Notes under the pieces: model-generated | Told to the model about the DNA's origin: nothing | Databases searched by the model: none | Seen by the model: the letters and a program-made list of their open reading frames with translations, nothing else | In this document: positions 15,725-25,500 of the stretch, piece after piece | How the letters are laid out: the number at the start of each line of letters is the position of its first letter | Numbering within the stretch: the stretch's first letter is position 1 | Translations under genes and position numbers: made by a program | DNA from: Leadbetterella sp040829825 | GTDB lineage: Bacteria > Bacteroidota > Bacteroidia > Cytophagales > Spirosomataceae | Direction: 5' to 3' (one strand) | Length of the DNA stretch: 64,000 nt | Assembly: GCF_040829825.1 (NCBI RefSeq) | Contig: NZ_JBFOLH010000013.1

Positions 15725-17089
15725 CTAATTCCGTCTTAATGGGATTTTAATTTCGGCGGTAACTCCCTGCCCGGCGGCCGAAGAAACCAGCAGCTCTCCC
15801 TTGTGCAGGCGGATGATGTTCCGGGCCAGCGGCAGGCCTATGCCGTACCCTTCAAACTCACCGGTATTGGAGGCCCGGAAGAAGGGATCATAAATGAAAG
15901 GCAGCTCGCTTTCAGGAATACCGATGCCCCGGTCTTTGATCCGGATCACGATATCGTTTTCTTCCCATTCCAGGCTGATCTCTACCACCTCGTTTTTGGA
16001 ATATTTCAGCCCGTTGCCAATGATATTGGTGATGGCCAGCATGAGCAGCTGCTTGTTTCCCTGTACCTGGAGCTGCTGGTGCTGCTCGGGCAGGTTGGTG
16101 AAATCAATGACTACATTGTTGGAAGGATCAATTTTATTGAAGGTCTCCTTGCATTCCAGCAAGATCTCGTCTATGCGCAGGGGTTCAAAAAGCAGCTTTG
16201 ATTTCCTGAAGCCCGTTTGGGCAAGAAACAGCAGGGCCTGCGTTTTGTTGTTGAGCTTTTCAGCCTCCCGGAGTATTACGCGGAGGGTTTCGCGGTAAAA
16301 TTCGGGGTCGCGCCCGCGCGAGAGTGCCAGGTCGGCTTCCGCAATAATGGCCGTAAGGGGTGTACGAAACTCGTGCGAGGCATTGGATACAAAATTCTTC
16401 TGCGCCTCAAAAGACGTTTCCAGGCGGTCAAGCATCACATTGAACGACTTCGACAGGATCTCCAGCTCGCGGGGCAGGTCTTCTTCGGGAATGCGCAGGT
16501 GCAGCTTGTCGGTGCCGATCTCATTGACCCGTGTGCTGATCTCCTGCAGGGGCTTGCTGATGCGGCTGGAAATCCAGTACGACAGGAAGAAAATGAGCAA
16601 TACGGCAAAAATAATGGTTCCGGCCAGCAATTGCCGGAGATACACCTCGTGGTGGGTATGGTAATAATTTTCAGCAGAAACAATAACCAGGTACTGCCCG
16701 TCAGCATGATCCGTGCGTATGGCATTATAGAACGTGTTTCCCTTTTTATAAAAATGGTCGCCGTCGCGCAGGGTTTCCTCAAAAAAGTGTTGCGGTATGT
16801 CCAGCTTATCGCTGAGTGCTGCCGGGTTGAGCGTATCTGTGCGGATAATAAAATGCCGTTCGTTGGTCAGCTTTTCCAGGTATTCGGCCTTGAACTGCTT
16901 CAGGTAGTCGGCTTCGTTATCGGTTTCCAGCTCAATGCGGGCGGTGGTCAGGGCCCGGGTATGGAGGCGTGCGTGAAAATCAGCGTAAGAATACTGGATG
17001 AGGTTATAATAAATGAACCCGCTGAAAAGAAGGATGATCGCAAACAGGGAAGCGAAGAGCAGAATCACCAGTTTCCGGCGGGTTGACAT
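15725..17089 (-). CDS. Sensor histidine kinase without adjacent response regulator
   Basis: A 454-residue membrane sensor. It has a helix at ~8-30, a periplasmic sensor domain of ~120 residues, a second helix at ~152-172, a HAMP linker (SSRISKPLQEISTRVNEI), the phosphoacceptor H239 in SNASHEFRTPLTAI, and an ATPase domain with N-box NIIGNGLKYSKN, DRGIGIPESE and GYGIGLPLARNI. It is an ordinary HisKA kinase of the class that usually follows an OmpR-type regulator gene. Here the gene upstream, 23 nt away, is aroB, and no receiver domain lies in the window. The input signal is unknown; co-transcription with the SulP gene downstream is possible. Confidence 0.93.
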   Translation of the reverse strand: MSTRRKLVILLFASLFAIILLFSGFIYYNLIQYSYADFHARLHTRALTTARIELETDNEADYLKQFKAEYLEKLTNERHFIIRTDTLNPAALSDKLDIPQHFFEETLRDGDHFYKKGNTFYNAIRTDHADGQYLVIVSAENYYHTHHEVYLRQLLAGTIIFAVLLIFFLSYWISSRISKPLQEISTRVNEIGTDKLHLRIPEEDLPRELEILSKSFNVMLDRLETSFEAQKNFVSNASHEFRTPLTAIIAEADLALSRGRDPEFYRETLRVILREAEKLNNKTQALLFLAQTGFRKSKLLFEPLRIDEILLECKETFNKIDPSNNVVIDFTNLPEQHQQLQVQGNKQLLMLAITNIIGNGLKYSKNEVVEISLEWEENDIVIRIKDRGIGIPESELPFIYDPFFRASNTGEFEGYGIGLPLARNIIRLHKGELLVSSAAGQGVTAEIKIPLRRN

Positions 17090-17112
17090 ATATTATTTTA
17101 ATATTTGTATAA

Positions 17113-18138
17113 TTATAAAATTCCGCAATAATATTTCAACGACTTCAGGATATCTTTCCGGGTAATGGGGATATCGTACGTACAGCTGCCTATCCCGTCC
17201 AGGAGGGCGGCCCGCACCGTATTACCCCGGTTCTTTTTATCCTGGGCCGTAAGTGCGGCGATAGCCCCAAAATCCTGGGGATCGACCGGCACCGTACCGT
17301 ATACCGAGAAAATGTACTCCTCGATCTCTGCCAGCCCGGCCTCGGGCAGCATTCCTTTGGAATACGCGATATACGCCTCGCAGATCATGCCAATGGCAAT
17401 GGCTTCGCCGTGCAGCAGGCGGTCTTTGTCAAGGTAGAACGTTTCAACCGCATGCCCGATGGTATGCCCGAAGTTCAGGATTTTCCGGAGCCCCTTTTCG
17501 GTAGGATCCTGCGTAACAATTTCTTTTTTTGTTTCTACCGAGTGCGTGACCAGGTCGCTCAGGGGCACCTCTTCCGGTTCCATGCGCCTGATTTTATCCC
17601 ACATGGCCCGGTCACGGATCAGGCAATGCTTGATAATCTCGGCAAAGCCTGACCGAAGCTCCCGGCCGGGAAGGGTGGCCAGGAAGACCGGGTCGATCAG
17701 AACCGTACGGGGTTGGGTAAAAACACCGATGTGGTTTTTCAGGCCCCGGAAGTCGATGCCCAGCTTTCCGCCCACGCTGGCGTCTACCTGGGCCAGTAAG
17801 GTGGTAGGCACCTGGATAAAGTCGATTCCCCGCTTGTACGTGGCGGCACAAAAGCCACCCATGTCGCCGATAACGCCCCCGCCCAGGTTAATGACCAGGG
17901 CATGCCGGTCAAATTCAGCCTCTGTTAATTTTTGCCAGATAATTGTACAAGTATCTAAATTCTTGTGCTCCTCGCCGGCCGGAACCGTGATCAGCAGGTG
18001 CCTGGGCAGCAGGTCTTTTATCTTCGGGTAGCAGTCTTTCCGCGTGTTTTTATCTGCTATAACGGCTATGGCAGAATAATCCTTTCCTTCCAGGTATTGG
18101 GGAAGAAGCTGCTCAACAGAGCCTTGTAATACCGACAT
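17113..18138 (-). CDS. aroB: 3-dehydroquinate synthase
   Basis: Second enzyme of the shikimate pathway, converting DAHP to 3-dehydroquinate with NAD and zinc in the cytoplasm. The 341-residue length is typical, taking the ATG at 18136-18138 (MSVLQGSVEQLL). Seven upstream residues begin with TTG and sit close to the promoter. Family motifs: NLGGGVIGDMGGFCAATYKRG, VPTTLLAQVDASVGGK, SGFAEIIKHCLI with the catalytic Lys, NFGHTIGHAVE and HGEAIAIGM with zinc-binding His. It is divergent from rsmG and followed by the histidine kinase gene. Confidence 0.97.
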   Translation of the reverse strand: MSVLQGSVEQLLPQYLEGKDYSAIAVIADKNTRKDCYPKIKDLLPRHLLITVPAGEEHKNLDTCTIIWQKLTEAEFDRHALVINLGGGVIGDMGGFCAATYKRGIDFIQVPTTLLAQVDASVGGKLGIDFRGLKNHIGVFTQPRTVLIDPVFLATLPGRELRSGFAEIIKHCLIRDRAMWDKIRRMEPEEVPLSDLVTHSVETKKEIVTQDPTEKGLRKILNFGHTIGHAVETFYLDKDRLLHGEAIAIGMICEAYIAYSKGMLPEAGLAEIEEYIFSVYGTVPVDPQDFGAIAALTAQDKKNRGNTVRAALLDGIGSCTYDIPITRKDILKSLKYYCGIL

Positions 18139-18156
18139 ACGTTTCTTTTTAAAATT

Positions 18157-18164
18157 CAAAAATA
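18157..18164 (-). promoter_or_regulatory. -7 element of aroB
   Basis: The minus strand reads TATTTTTG 18 nt upstream of the preferred aroB start, with TTTC at 18184-18187 as a one-mismatch -33 box 19 nt away. Its -33 region overlaps that of the divergent rsmG promoter. Confidence 0.55.
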
Positions 18165-18178
18165 CTGGAATTAACCCG

Positions 18179-18209
18179 TTTATGAAAGCGCCGAAACCAC
18201 TTATCTTTG
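18179..18209 (+). promoter_or_regulatory. Promoter of rsmG
   Basis: TTTA (18179-18182, one mismatch), a 19-nt spacer and TATCTTTG (18202-18209) precede the GTG start at 18228 by 18 nt. It is interleaved with the divergent aroB promoter, so the two may compete. Confidence 0.6.
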
Positions 18210-18227
18210 TGAAAAACGACCTGGTGC

Positions 18228-18854
18228 GTGAAGTCTGAGATAATATACAAATACTTTCCGGAGCTAACGGAAAAGCAGCGGCAGCAGTTTGACCGGCTGG
18301 GCGAACTGTATGAAGAGTGGAATTCCATGATCAATGTGGTATCCCGGAAGGATATCGATATGCTCTATGAAAGGCATGTGCTCCATTCGCTGGGCATAGC
18401 CAGGGTCTGCCGCTTCGCCGATGACTCCGAGGTGCTTGACGTAGGCACGGGTGGCGGCTTTCCCGGTATTCCGCTGGCCATTCTTTTCCCGGAAGTATCT
18501 TTTCACCTGGTAGATGCCGTGGGGAAAAAGATCAAAGTGGTGGAAGAAGTGGCCGCAGGATTGGGCCTGACCAACGTAAAAGCCGAGCACCAGCGGGTAG
18601 AGCAGCTGCGCGGAACCTACGATTTCATTGTGAGCCGGGCCGTGACCCGCATGGCACCTTTCCTGGCATGGGTACAGAACAAGATCAACCGGAACCATTT
18701 CAGCCCGCTCGATAACGGTATCCTGTACCTGAAAGGCGGAGACCTCCGCGAGGAGCTGGCAGAAGTAAAGCGGAAGTTCCGGGTATATGAGCTGAAAGAT
18801 TATTTTGAGGAGGAATTCTTTGAAACGAAAAAAGTGGTTTACCTCCCGTTCTGA
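18228..18854 (+). CDS. rsmG: 16S rRNA (guanine527-N7)-methyltransferase
   Basis: A 208-residue SAM-dependent methyltransferase (GidB) that makes m7G527 in 16S rRNA. It has the SAM motif VLDVGTGGGFPGIPLAILFP near residue 65, the downstream acidic turn FHLVDAVGKKIKVVEE, and IVSRAVTRMAPFL. The start is GTG, directly downstream of a good promoter; the usual N-terminus YFPELTEKQRQQFDRLGELY follows. The next gene starts 2 nt after its stop codon and is likely co-translated. Confidence 0.95.
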   Translation: MKSEIIYKYFPELTEKQRQQFDRLGELYEEWNSMINVVSRKDIDMLYERHVLHSLGIARVCRFADDSEVLDVGTGGGFPGIPLAILFPEVSFHLVDAVGKKIKVVEEVAAGLGLTNVKAEHQRVEQLRGTYDFIVSRAVTRMAPFLAWVQNKINRNHFSPLDNGILYLKGGDLREELAEVKRKFRVYELKDYFEEEFFETKKVVYLPF

Positions 18855-18856
18855 GC

Positions 18857-19507
18857 ATGTCTGCCATAGCCTATATCGAAGAAGGGGAAATACGGGTCAA
18901 AGCCGTGATCTTCCTGTACGGCAAGTATGCTGACGCCCCGCTGGCACAGGCCATAGAAGCGGAGATCAACCGGATGTGGAACGCCCCGGAGGTGGTGATC
19001 CCGGTACGGATGCAGCTGCTGACGGTACGCTTCCGGGTAGAGGTGGAGCCTGTAAGCCTGGAAGAAGCCAGGCAGAAAATGCAGGATAACCGCTCGCATG
19101 AAGTGAACTTTGTACGGGTAGAAGATGCCAATATCGTGGAACGGTCTATGATGGGGAGAGGGCTGGGACAGAACTCGGGCCATTGGCTGATCACCGACCA
19201 GCTTGGACAAAGCACCACGGCGGCCCATGAGTTCGGGCATGCGCTGGGCCTGCCGCACCCGCACCAGCTCGACTACCGCGGCACGGGGTACCCGCCGCTT
19301 ATGGCGCCGAGGGGCACCCTGGTAGATGCCGTTTTTCAATGGAACCCGCTGGCCGAACCCGGCGCTTACGGCGGTACCATGAACCCCGTTCACCGGCGGG
19401 TGAGGCCGGAGGAAATCATGGATGTACTGGCACGGGCGGAATTTAACGGAGATTATTTTATAATTGGCGAAATATCTAATTACTTTTACGACGAAACAGG
19501 CCGCTGA
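18857..19507 (+). CDS. Metzincin-like zinc peptidase without export signal
   Basis: A 216-residue protein with the full extended metzincin zinc motif H124-E125-F-G-H128-A-L-G131-L-P-H134 in TTAAHEFGHALGLPHPHQL. Candidate Met-turns follow at M149 (YPPLMAPRG) and M175 (YGGTMNPVH). The N-terminal ~120 residues would form the upper subdomain. No signal peptide, lipobox or membrane helix is present, which is unusual because metzincins normally act outside the cell. It starts 2 nt after rsmG, pointing to shared expression with a housekeeping gene. I do not recognise a named subfamily; substrates are unknown. It could leave by a non-classical route or act on cytoplasmic proteins. Confidence 0.8.
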   Translation: MSAIAYIEEGEIRVKAVIFLYGKYADAPLAQAIEAEINRMWNAPEVVIPVRMQLLTVRFRVEVEPVSLEEARQKMQDNRSHEVNFVRVEDANIVERSMMGRGLGQNSGHWLITDQLGQSTTAAHEFGHALGLPHPHQLDYRGTGYPPLMAPRGTLVDAVFQWNPLAEPGAYGGTMNPVHRRVRPEEIMDVLARAEFNGDYFIIGEISNYFYDETGR

Positions 19508-19573
19508 TTTAAACCTTTTCAGAATTTTGGTATCTAAGTATAAAATGTTTCTCAACAATTAAACAAAGAAAAA

Positions 19574-19930
19574 ATGAAAAGATTATGGGGAATAGCGCTG
19601 ACAGGTATGCTGCTGGCATCTTGTGCTACCGGAGGTGGTTTGACCACGGGCGGTGGCGGTGGCGGACAGGCGTCGAGCCAGACTTCCAGCGCCGAGGCGC
19701 AGGCAAGAGACCTGACGAACCGGATGAAAACGGTATTGAGCCTCGACAAGACGCAGGAAGAGAAGGTGCTCACCATTAACGTGGTTAACCAGAAGCTTTT
19801 GCAGCGGATCCGGGAGAATAACGACCAGGGACTGGCGGCTTCTACCAAAGAGAACTACCACAAAGAGCTCAAAGCCGTGCTGAGCACAGACCAGTTCTCG
19901 AAGTTCAGGACTTCCTTTCCTGGCCTTTGA
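19574..19930 (+). CDS. Small lipoprotein with Gly/Ser linker
   Basis: A 118-residue predicted lipoprotein: signal MKRLWGIALTGMLLASC with lipobox LASC (acylated Cys17), then a Gly-rich linker, then ~75 mostly helical residues (AQARDLTNRMKTVLSLDK..., EKVLTINVVNQKLLQRI, KAVLSTDQFSKF). The helical pattern, with a pair of helix-turn units ending in LSxDQ/KF, recalls Spy/CpxP-like periplasmic proteins, but I do not see the LTxxQ signature clearly. Role unknown. It ends exactly where the convergent mutarotase gene ends, with no base between the stop codons. Confidence 0.7.
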   Translation: MKRLWGIALTGMLLASCATGGGLTTGGGGGGQASSQTSSAEAQARDLTNRMKTVLSLDKTQEEKVLTINVVNQKLLQRIRENNDQGLAASTKENYHKELKAVLSTDQFSKFRTSFPGL

Positions 19931-20260
19931 TCACATATGAAAGACAAGCTTTGCCGGTAGCCATTTCGCCCCCGGCGGAGAGCCCGGCAAAGCCTGTTGA
20001 TATTTCCACATCAGCTCCTCCCATTCCTGCACCTTCGGGTTCAGGTTGTCCATTTCTGCTTTTTTCTCAAAGCTGAAATCGTCTTCGGTTTCCATCACCA
20101 TGAACAGGCGGCTATCAAACCGGTAGATATCCATGTGCCGTATGCCTGAATCACGGATGCTCTGAATGATTTCGGGCCATACTTCCCGGTGGTATTTTTC
20201 GTATTCGGCAATGAGCGCAGGGTCATTGACGAGGTCCAGTACGAGGGCGAATTTTTGCAT
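19931..20260 (-). CDS. Sugar mutarotase of the L-rhamnose/L-fucose mutarotase family
   Basis: A 109-residue dimeric alpha/beta-barrel-type mutarotase (RhaM-like, formerly DUF718) that interconverts anomers of 6-deoxyhexoses. Family marks include YEKYHREVWPEII with the catalytic His, IRHMDIYRFDSRLFMVMET and MWKYQQALPGSPPGAKWLP. Lying 37 nt downstream of a FucP-type permease gene, it most likely acts on L-fucose rather than L-rhamnose. That is context, not sequence. Confidence 0.9.
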   Translation of the reverse strand: MQKFALVLDLVNDPALIAEYEKYHREVWPEIIQSIRDSGIRHMDIYRFDSRLFMVMETEDDFSFEKKAEMDNLNPKVQEWEELMWKYQQALPGSPPGAKWLPAKLVFHM

Positions 20261-20297
20261 TTGTGTTTCGTTTTTTGTGATTTTGTCTTTCTGCTTT

Positions 20298-21545
20298 TTA
20301 CTTCCTTACTTCCCTCACATTCCTGAGCGCAAAAAGCAGCACCACTACAAAGCACACCAGCGGAACATAATAGCCCGGCTGGATATCATCACCGGCACGG
20401 TCAATGACATATCCCATAAGTACGGGGAAAATAGCTCCGCCTATAATGGCCATAACCAGCAGCGATGAGCCCGCTTTGGTATGCTGCCCCAGTCCTTTAA
20501 TGCCCAGCGAGAATATAGTAGGAAACATAATTGAGAGGAAGAACCCGAGTGCTCCGAGAGCAAATACCACCAGGTTTCCCTGGAGCGAAATGGCCATGAT
20601 ACACAGGATTATAGCAGCTACGGCATAGGCGGCCAGCAGGCGCGCCGGGGCAATGATACGGGTAAGGGCGGTACCGGCAAACCGGCCGGCCATAAACAGG
20701 AAACCGTAAATACCCAGGTACCAGCCGGCTTCTTTTTCGCTCATTCCGCCACCGGCCATGGCCATCCGGATAAAGAAGCTGGTGATGCAGACCTGTGCGC
20801 CCACGTAGAAAAACTGGGCCATGACCGCTAAGCGCAGGCCCGGGAATTTCCATGCGGTAAGAAAGCTGCCTGACTCCCCTTTATTCCCGCTTTCTTCAAT
20901 ATCGGGAAACCGGATCAGGTAAAACAATACGGCCAGCACCAGCAGGATCACACCTATATATATATAGGGCCCTTTAACAGAGGCCGCCTCTTCGGTAAAA
21001 TACTGTATCTTTTCTGCTTCGGGCATCAGGGCCAGCTCTTCAGTGCTGAATTCCTTTCCTGAAAGAATAAAAAGGGTACCGATGAAAGGTCCGGCGGTGG
21101 CGGCCAGGCCGTTGAACGACTGGGCCAGGTTCAGCCGGGTGGTAGAAGTTTCTTCCGGCCCCAGCCGGGCGGCATAGGGGTTGGCGGCTGTTTCGAGGGT
21201 AGCCAGTCCGGTTCCGATAATAAATGAGCCCAGCAGGAAGATGGTGAAATCGCGGTTATTGGCCGCCGGTATGAAAAGAAAGCAACCCAGGCTGAATACC
21301 AGGAGCCCTGTAATGATGCCGTTTTTATACCCTGTTTTTTTCAGAAGCAGTCCGGCGGGAATGGCCGCAATAAAGTAAGCCAGGTAGGCGGCGGTATCTA
21401 CCAGCGTACTTTGCGCATTGCTCAGCTCAAGGGCTTTCCTTAAATGCGGGATCAGCACCCCGGTAAGATTATTGGCCAGTCCCCACATAAAAAACAGGCT
21501 GGTGACCAGAATAAAAGGAATCAGGTATTGGTTTTTTTCTTTCAT
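20298..21545 (-). CDS. fucP: L-fucose:H+ symporter
   Basis: A 415-residue MFS permease with twelve predicted helices. Family-specific stretches are FFMWGLANNLTGVLIPHLRK, STLVDTAAYLAYFIAAIPAG with the membrane Asp, GLATLETAANPYAARLGP with the Glu shown to matter in E. coli FucP, and LNLAQSFNGLAATAGP. It would import L-fucose with a proton. It precedes the mutarotase gene by 37 nt; the two catabolic enzymes at 9.2-10.8 kb probably share the pathway. Confidence 0.9.
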   Translation of the reverse strand: MKEKNQYLIPFILVTSLFFMWGLANNLTGVLIPHLRKALELSNAQSTLVDTAAYLAYFIAAIPAGLLLKKTGYKNGIITGLLVFSLGCFLFIPAANNRDFTIFLLGSFIIGTGLATLETAANPYAARLGPEETSTTRLNLAQSFNGLAATAGPFIGTLFILSGKEFSTEELALMPEAEKIQYFTEEAASVKGPYIYIGVILLVLAVLFYLIRFPDIEESGNKGESGSFLTAWKFPGLRLAVMAQFFYVGAQVCITSFFIRMAMAGGGMSEKEAGWYLGIYGFLFMAGRFAGTALTRIIAPARLLAAYAVAAIILCIMAISLQGNLVVFALGALGFFLSIMFPTIFSLGIKGLGQHTKAGSSLLVMAIIGGAIFPVLMGYVIDRAGDDIQPGYYVPLVCFVVVLLFALRNVREVRK

Positions 21546-21824
21546 GAATAAGGTTGAAAATCTGGCTGCTAAAATAGGGGAAATCCGGTTAAGTTTTCTT
21601 TTAGTAAGGAAAAACTAATCGAAAACCACTCTTCATGTGCCGTTCGGTTCCTCTTCAGACCGGGCAGACAATCGCCGGGGGAATATTTTCCGGGTTCTTT
21701 TGTGAATGTGCGATCATATATGTGGCATGGAAATTGCAGTATTTAAAGATATTTTGGCTTTGTGCGGCTTCTTTAAAAAAATAGCTGCAAACAGGTGAAA
21801 TACTGAACCTAAATAATAAATGAT

Positions 21825-22400
21825 ATGAAGTACTGTTTACTCCTGGTTATTTCTTTGATATCCGCGATCAGCGGGTCGGCCCAGGGGACACTCAAGTTAA
21901 CCATTGACTGGAACCAGGAATCGGCCAGGTATGAGGTATTTGCCATATCGCCTTCCACACAAAGGAACTTCGCTTTTGGTAAAGCACAGATCGCGGTGGT
22001 AGTGCCTAAATCTTCTCCTGATACCCGGTTAAATGTGGTCAGCTATGCGGGTGGCTCATGGACGGATGAAAAATTTATCACCGATCCGGCATCATCGCCG
22101 GGCAAAGACTTTCACGCAGTAGCAGCTCACGGCAGCACGGTAAACTTTACCGCCAACCAGAAGCTCCTGCTTTTCAGTTTCACGTTTGCTGACGGCCAAT
22201 GCAGAGAAGGCGTCAGATTATTCAATAACGGTGCAGACCCCGGTGCTTCGGCCCAGGGATTCAACGGCATTGATTTCAGCAATTCAATTTTGGGAGGCGG
22301 GAATGTACAGATTTACCATTCCAATACATCCAATTCAGGTACCACCTGCATGGATTGTCCTGTAGAATTTACAGTACCTAAATTGAAAAAACAATCATAA
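21825..22400 (+). CDS. Exported protein of unknown function upstream of the giant adhesin gene
   Basis: A 191-residue protein with a signal peptide (MKYCLLLVISLISAISGSAQ) and a predicted beta-rich single domain (GTLKLTIDWNQESARYEVF..., QIAVVVPKSS..., NQKLLLFSFTFADGQC). The sequence is reminiscent of cohesin-like or Ig-like folds, but I do not recognise a family. Four late cysteines (two in TTCMDCP) may form disulfides. There is no sorting domain. It lies 171 nt upstream of the giant gene on the same strand and may be expressed with it. The 279 nt before it hold no recognisable feature. Confidence 0.65.
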   Translation: MKYCLLLVISLISAISGSAQGTLKLTIDWNQESARYEVFAISPSTQRNFAFGKAQIAVVVPKSSPDTRLNVVSYAGGSWTDEKFITDPASSPGKDFHAVAAHGSTVNFTANQKLLLFSFTFADGQCREGVRLFNNGADPGASAQGFNGIDFSNSILGGGNVQIYHSNTSNSGTTCMDCPVEFTVPKLKKQS

Positions 22401-22571
22401 CAGATATGAACCGGATCGCTGCTATCGGAAAGCTACATCAGCCCATAATAAAATTTGGGAATGATTTTTGTGCCGGGGCTTTCAGAGCCTCTGAACAGAC
22501 CGTAACCGCGAAGCCCTATCCGGGCAGTGAATATATCTATCCAATTTTTGAAACACTTAACTGAGTTTTGG

Positions 22572-25500
22572 ATGAAACCTACGTTTACCATCAGGAAAAA
22601 TTTCCACTATCAAAGTATTCTCATACTGTTCCTGCTTCTGGCAAGTGCAGTAGCGGGGTTTTCCCGGGAGAGAGCTGACCTTAGCGTTAATCCTAATCTA
22701 AGGTCGAATTCGGTTAACCCTTCCTACCTCGAGAGGTACAAGGAGGGGCTAAGAACCCTATATTCCTTCAAAAATATTCTTGCCGGGTTCAGGGAGAATA
22801 CCTCTGAAGAAGTAAAGAATAACACGGCCCACACCGTATACGCCAGGGCTATACCGGCGGATACCACGATCGGTGGCAAGTGCTATTCGGATATTTTCAG
22901 GTATTGTGCCGGCCAGGAGATTGAAATTGAGGTCGAAGCGGAGGGAGGATACCAAAACTATAAGTGGTTCAAAAATGACGTGGAGATTGCGGGAGCAACC
23001 GGTGCCGTATATACGATTACCGAACCCGGATCCTATTATTTTACGGCCGAAGACGCAGAGACCTGTGACGCCAAGCTGTGTTGTCCTTACCTGGTAACAC
23101 AGGAGCAGGAATTTGACGCGGTGGTCACCAAAACCGATGCCGTGTGTGCTACCGGTACTACCGGCTCTATTACCGTAACCCCAACCGTGGGTGAAATAAG
23201 CGATTATACCTACAGTCTGAACGGAGGACCTTCGCAGGCCTCTAACCTGTTTACTAACCTGGCCGGGGGATCTTATACGGTAACCGTTAAAAATGCAGCC
23301 GGTTGTTCTGTAGAGAAAACCGTTGAGCTGGTTCAGCCGGGCGGTATCACGGCTTCTGCTGAAACCGCATGTGTTAATGATTCAACTACGGCCACTATAG
23401 TGGTTTCTGGAGGGGTAAAACCCTATATGTATAGTTTAGACGGCGGAGCTTTCGGAAGCGACTCCGTTTTTGCTGCTTTAACTGAAGGCCAGCATGAAGT
23501 GCTGGTGAAAGATGCCAACAACTGTACCTATAAGGTCACTGTGGATGCCTATTGTGAATGTACTCCGGAAATCTTTGAATATTGCCCGGGTGATACCATT
23601 CAGATCCTGGCAGAAGCGCTTCCCGGACAAGGGAATTATCAATGGTATAAAAACGGGGAAGCCATTGCAGGCGCTACCGACAGTGTGTATACCATTACGG
23701 CTGCTGGCACCTACCATTATACATCGGGTGGCGACGACACCTGTGAAGGGGAGCTTTGCTGTCCTATTATAGTAAGAGAAAAAGAGGCGCCTTCCGTTAA
23801 CCTTACGGGCGGCGAGCTGAGCTGTACTATTACCAGTATTCAGCTGGCCACCGGTTCAGACCCGGCCAATACTTTCAGCTGGAGCGGACCAAACGGTTTT
23901 ACGGGCAATACCCCGTCAGTAACCGTGGCCGAGCCCGGAACCTATATCGTGACCGTAACGGGTGCCAGCGGATGTTCCGTATCGGATACCGCGATAGTTA
24001 CCCGTGACAGCGACGTACCTACCGTTGCCGTGAACGGCGGCGAGCTGACCTGTGATGTAACCAGCCTGGAGCTGACGGCTACCGGCAGCGCAGGAGTGAC
24101 CTACAGCTGGTCAGGTCCCGGCAGCTTTACCGCTACCACTCCAACCGTTACGGCTACTGCCGCCGGGGAGTACGTAGTAACGGTGACTTCCGTAAACGGA
24201 TGTATCGCGAAAGATACCGCTACCGTTACGCAAAACAGTGAATTACCAACGGTTGCTGTAAGCGGCGGCGAGCTGACCTGTGATGTAACCAGCCTGGAGC
24301 TGACGGCTACCGGCAGCGCGGGGGTGACCTACAGCTGGTCAGGCCCGGGTGGCTTTACGGCTACCACACCGGCCATCACGGCTACGGCTGCGGGTGACTA
24401 CGTGGTAACGGTAACCTCAGTAAACGGATGTATCGCGAAAGATACCGCTACCGTTATACAAAACAATCAATTACCTACCGTTGCCGTAAGCGGCGGCGAG
24501 CTGACCTGTAAAGTAACCAGCCTGGAGCTGACGGCTACCGGCAGCGCAGGGGTGACCTACAGCTGGTCAGGCCCCGGCGGCTTTACGGCTACCACGCCGG
24601 CCATCACGGCTACGGCTGCGGGTGACTATATCGTAACGGTAACTTCCGCAAACGGATGTATCGCGAAAGATACGGCTACCGTTACGCAAAACAGTGAATT
24701 GCCTGTGGTTGCCGTAAACAACGGCGAGCTGAACTGTAAAGTAAGCAGTGTGGAGCTAACCGCTACCGCCGGCGCAGGGGTGACCTACAGCTGGTCAGGC
24801 CCCGGCGGCTTTACGGCCACCACGCCGGCCATCACGGCTACGACTGCGGGCAACTATATCGTAACGGTGACTTCCGCAAACGGATGTATCGCGAAAGATA
24901 CCGCTACCGTTACGCAGAACAATGAATTACCAACGGTTGCGGTAAGCGGCGGCGAGCTGACCTGTAAAGTAACCAGCCTGGAGCTGACGGCTACCGGCAG
25001 CGCAGGGGTGACCTACAGCTGGTCAGGCCCCGACGGCTTTACGGCAAATACACCCAATATTTCAGCTACTGTTGCGGGCAACTATATCGTAACGGTGACT
25101 TCCGCAAACGGATGTACCGCAAAAGATACCGCTAAAGTTACGATGGCAGGTGCCCCTACGCTGGCAGTTACGCCTTCATGCGTAGATAATAAAGGTACTG
25201 TAACCCTCCTGGCTTCAGGAGGTAAGGCCCCTTACCAGTATAGCAAAGACGGCGTGACCTTCCAGGCAGAGGCGTTGTTTACCGGCCTGGCCAACGGCAA
25301 TTACGTATTTACGGTAAAAGATGCCAACGACTGTATTTTCACGGCTACTGCGGCAGTGAAATGTGAAGTGGAATGTGTGCCGCAGATCTATACATTCTGC
25401 GACAAGGAAGCCATCGATGTGACCATTGAAGCAGAAGAAGGCCTGACAAATTACCAGTGGTACAGAAACGGGGAAGCGATAGCAGGAGCTATCAACCGGA

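Noticed and set aside
19928..19933. Possible overlap or fusion of the lipoprotein and mutarotase genes
   Set aside because: The stops face each other with no base between, but both frames are complete and of normal length, so this is only tight convergent packing.
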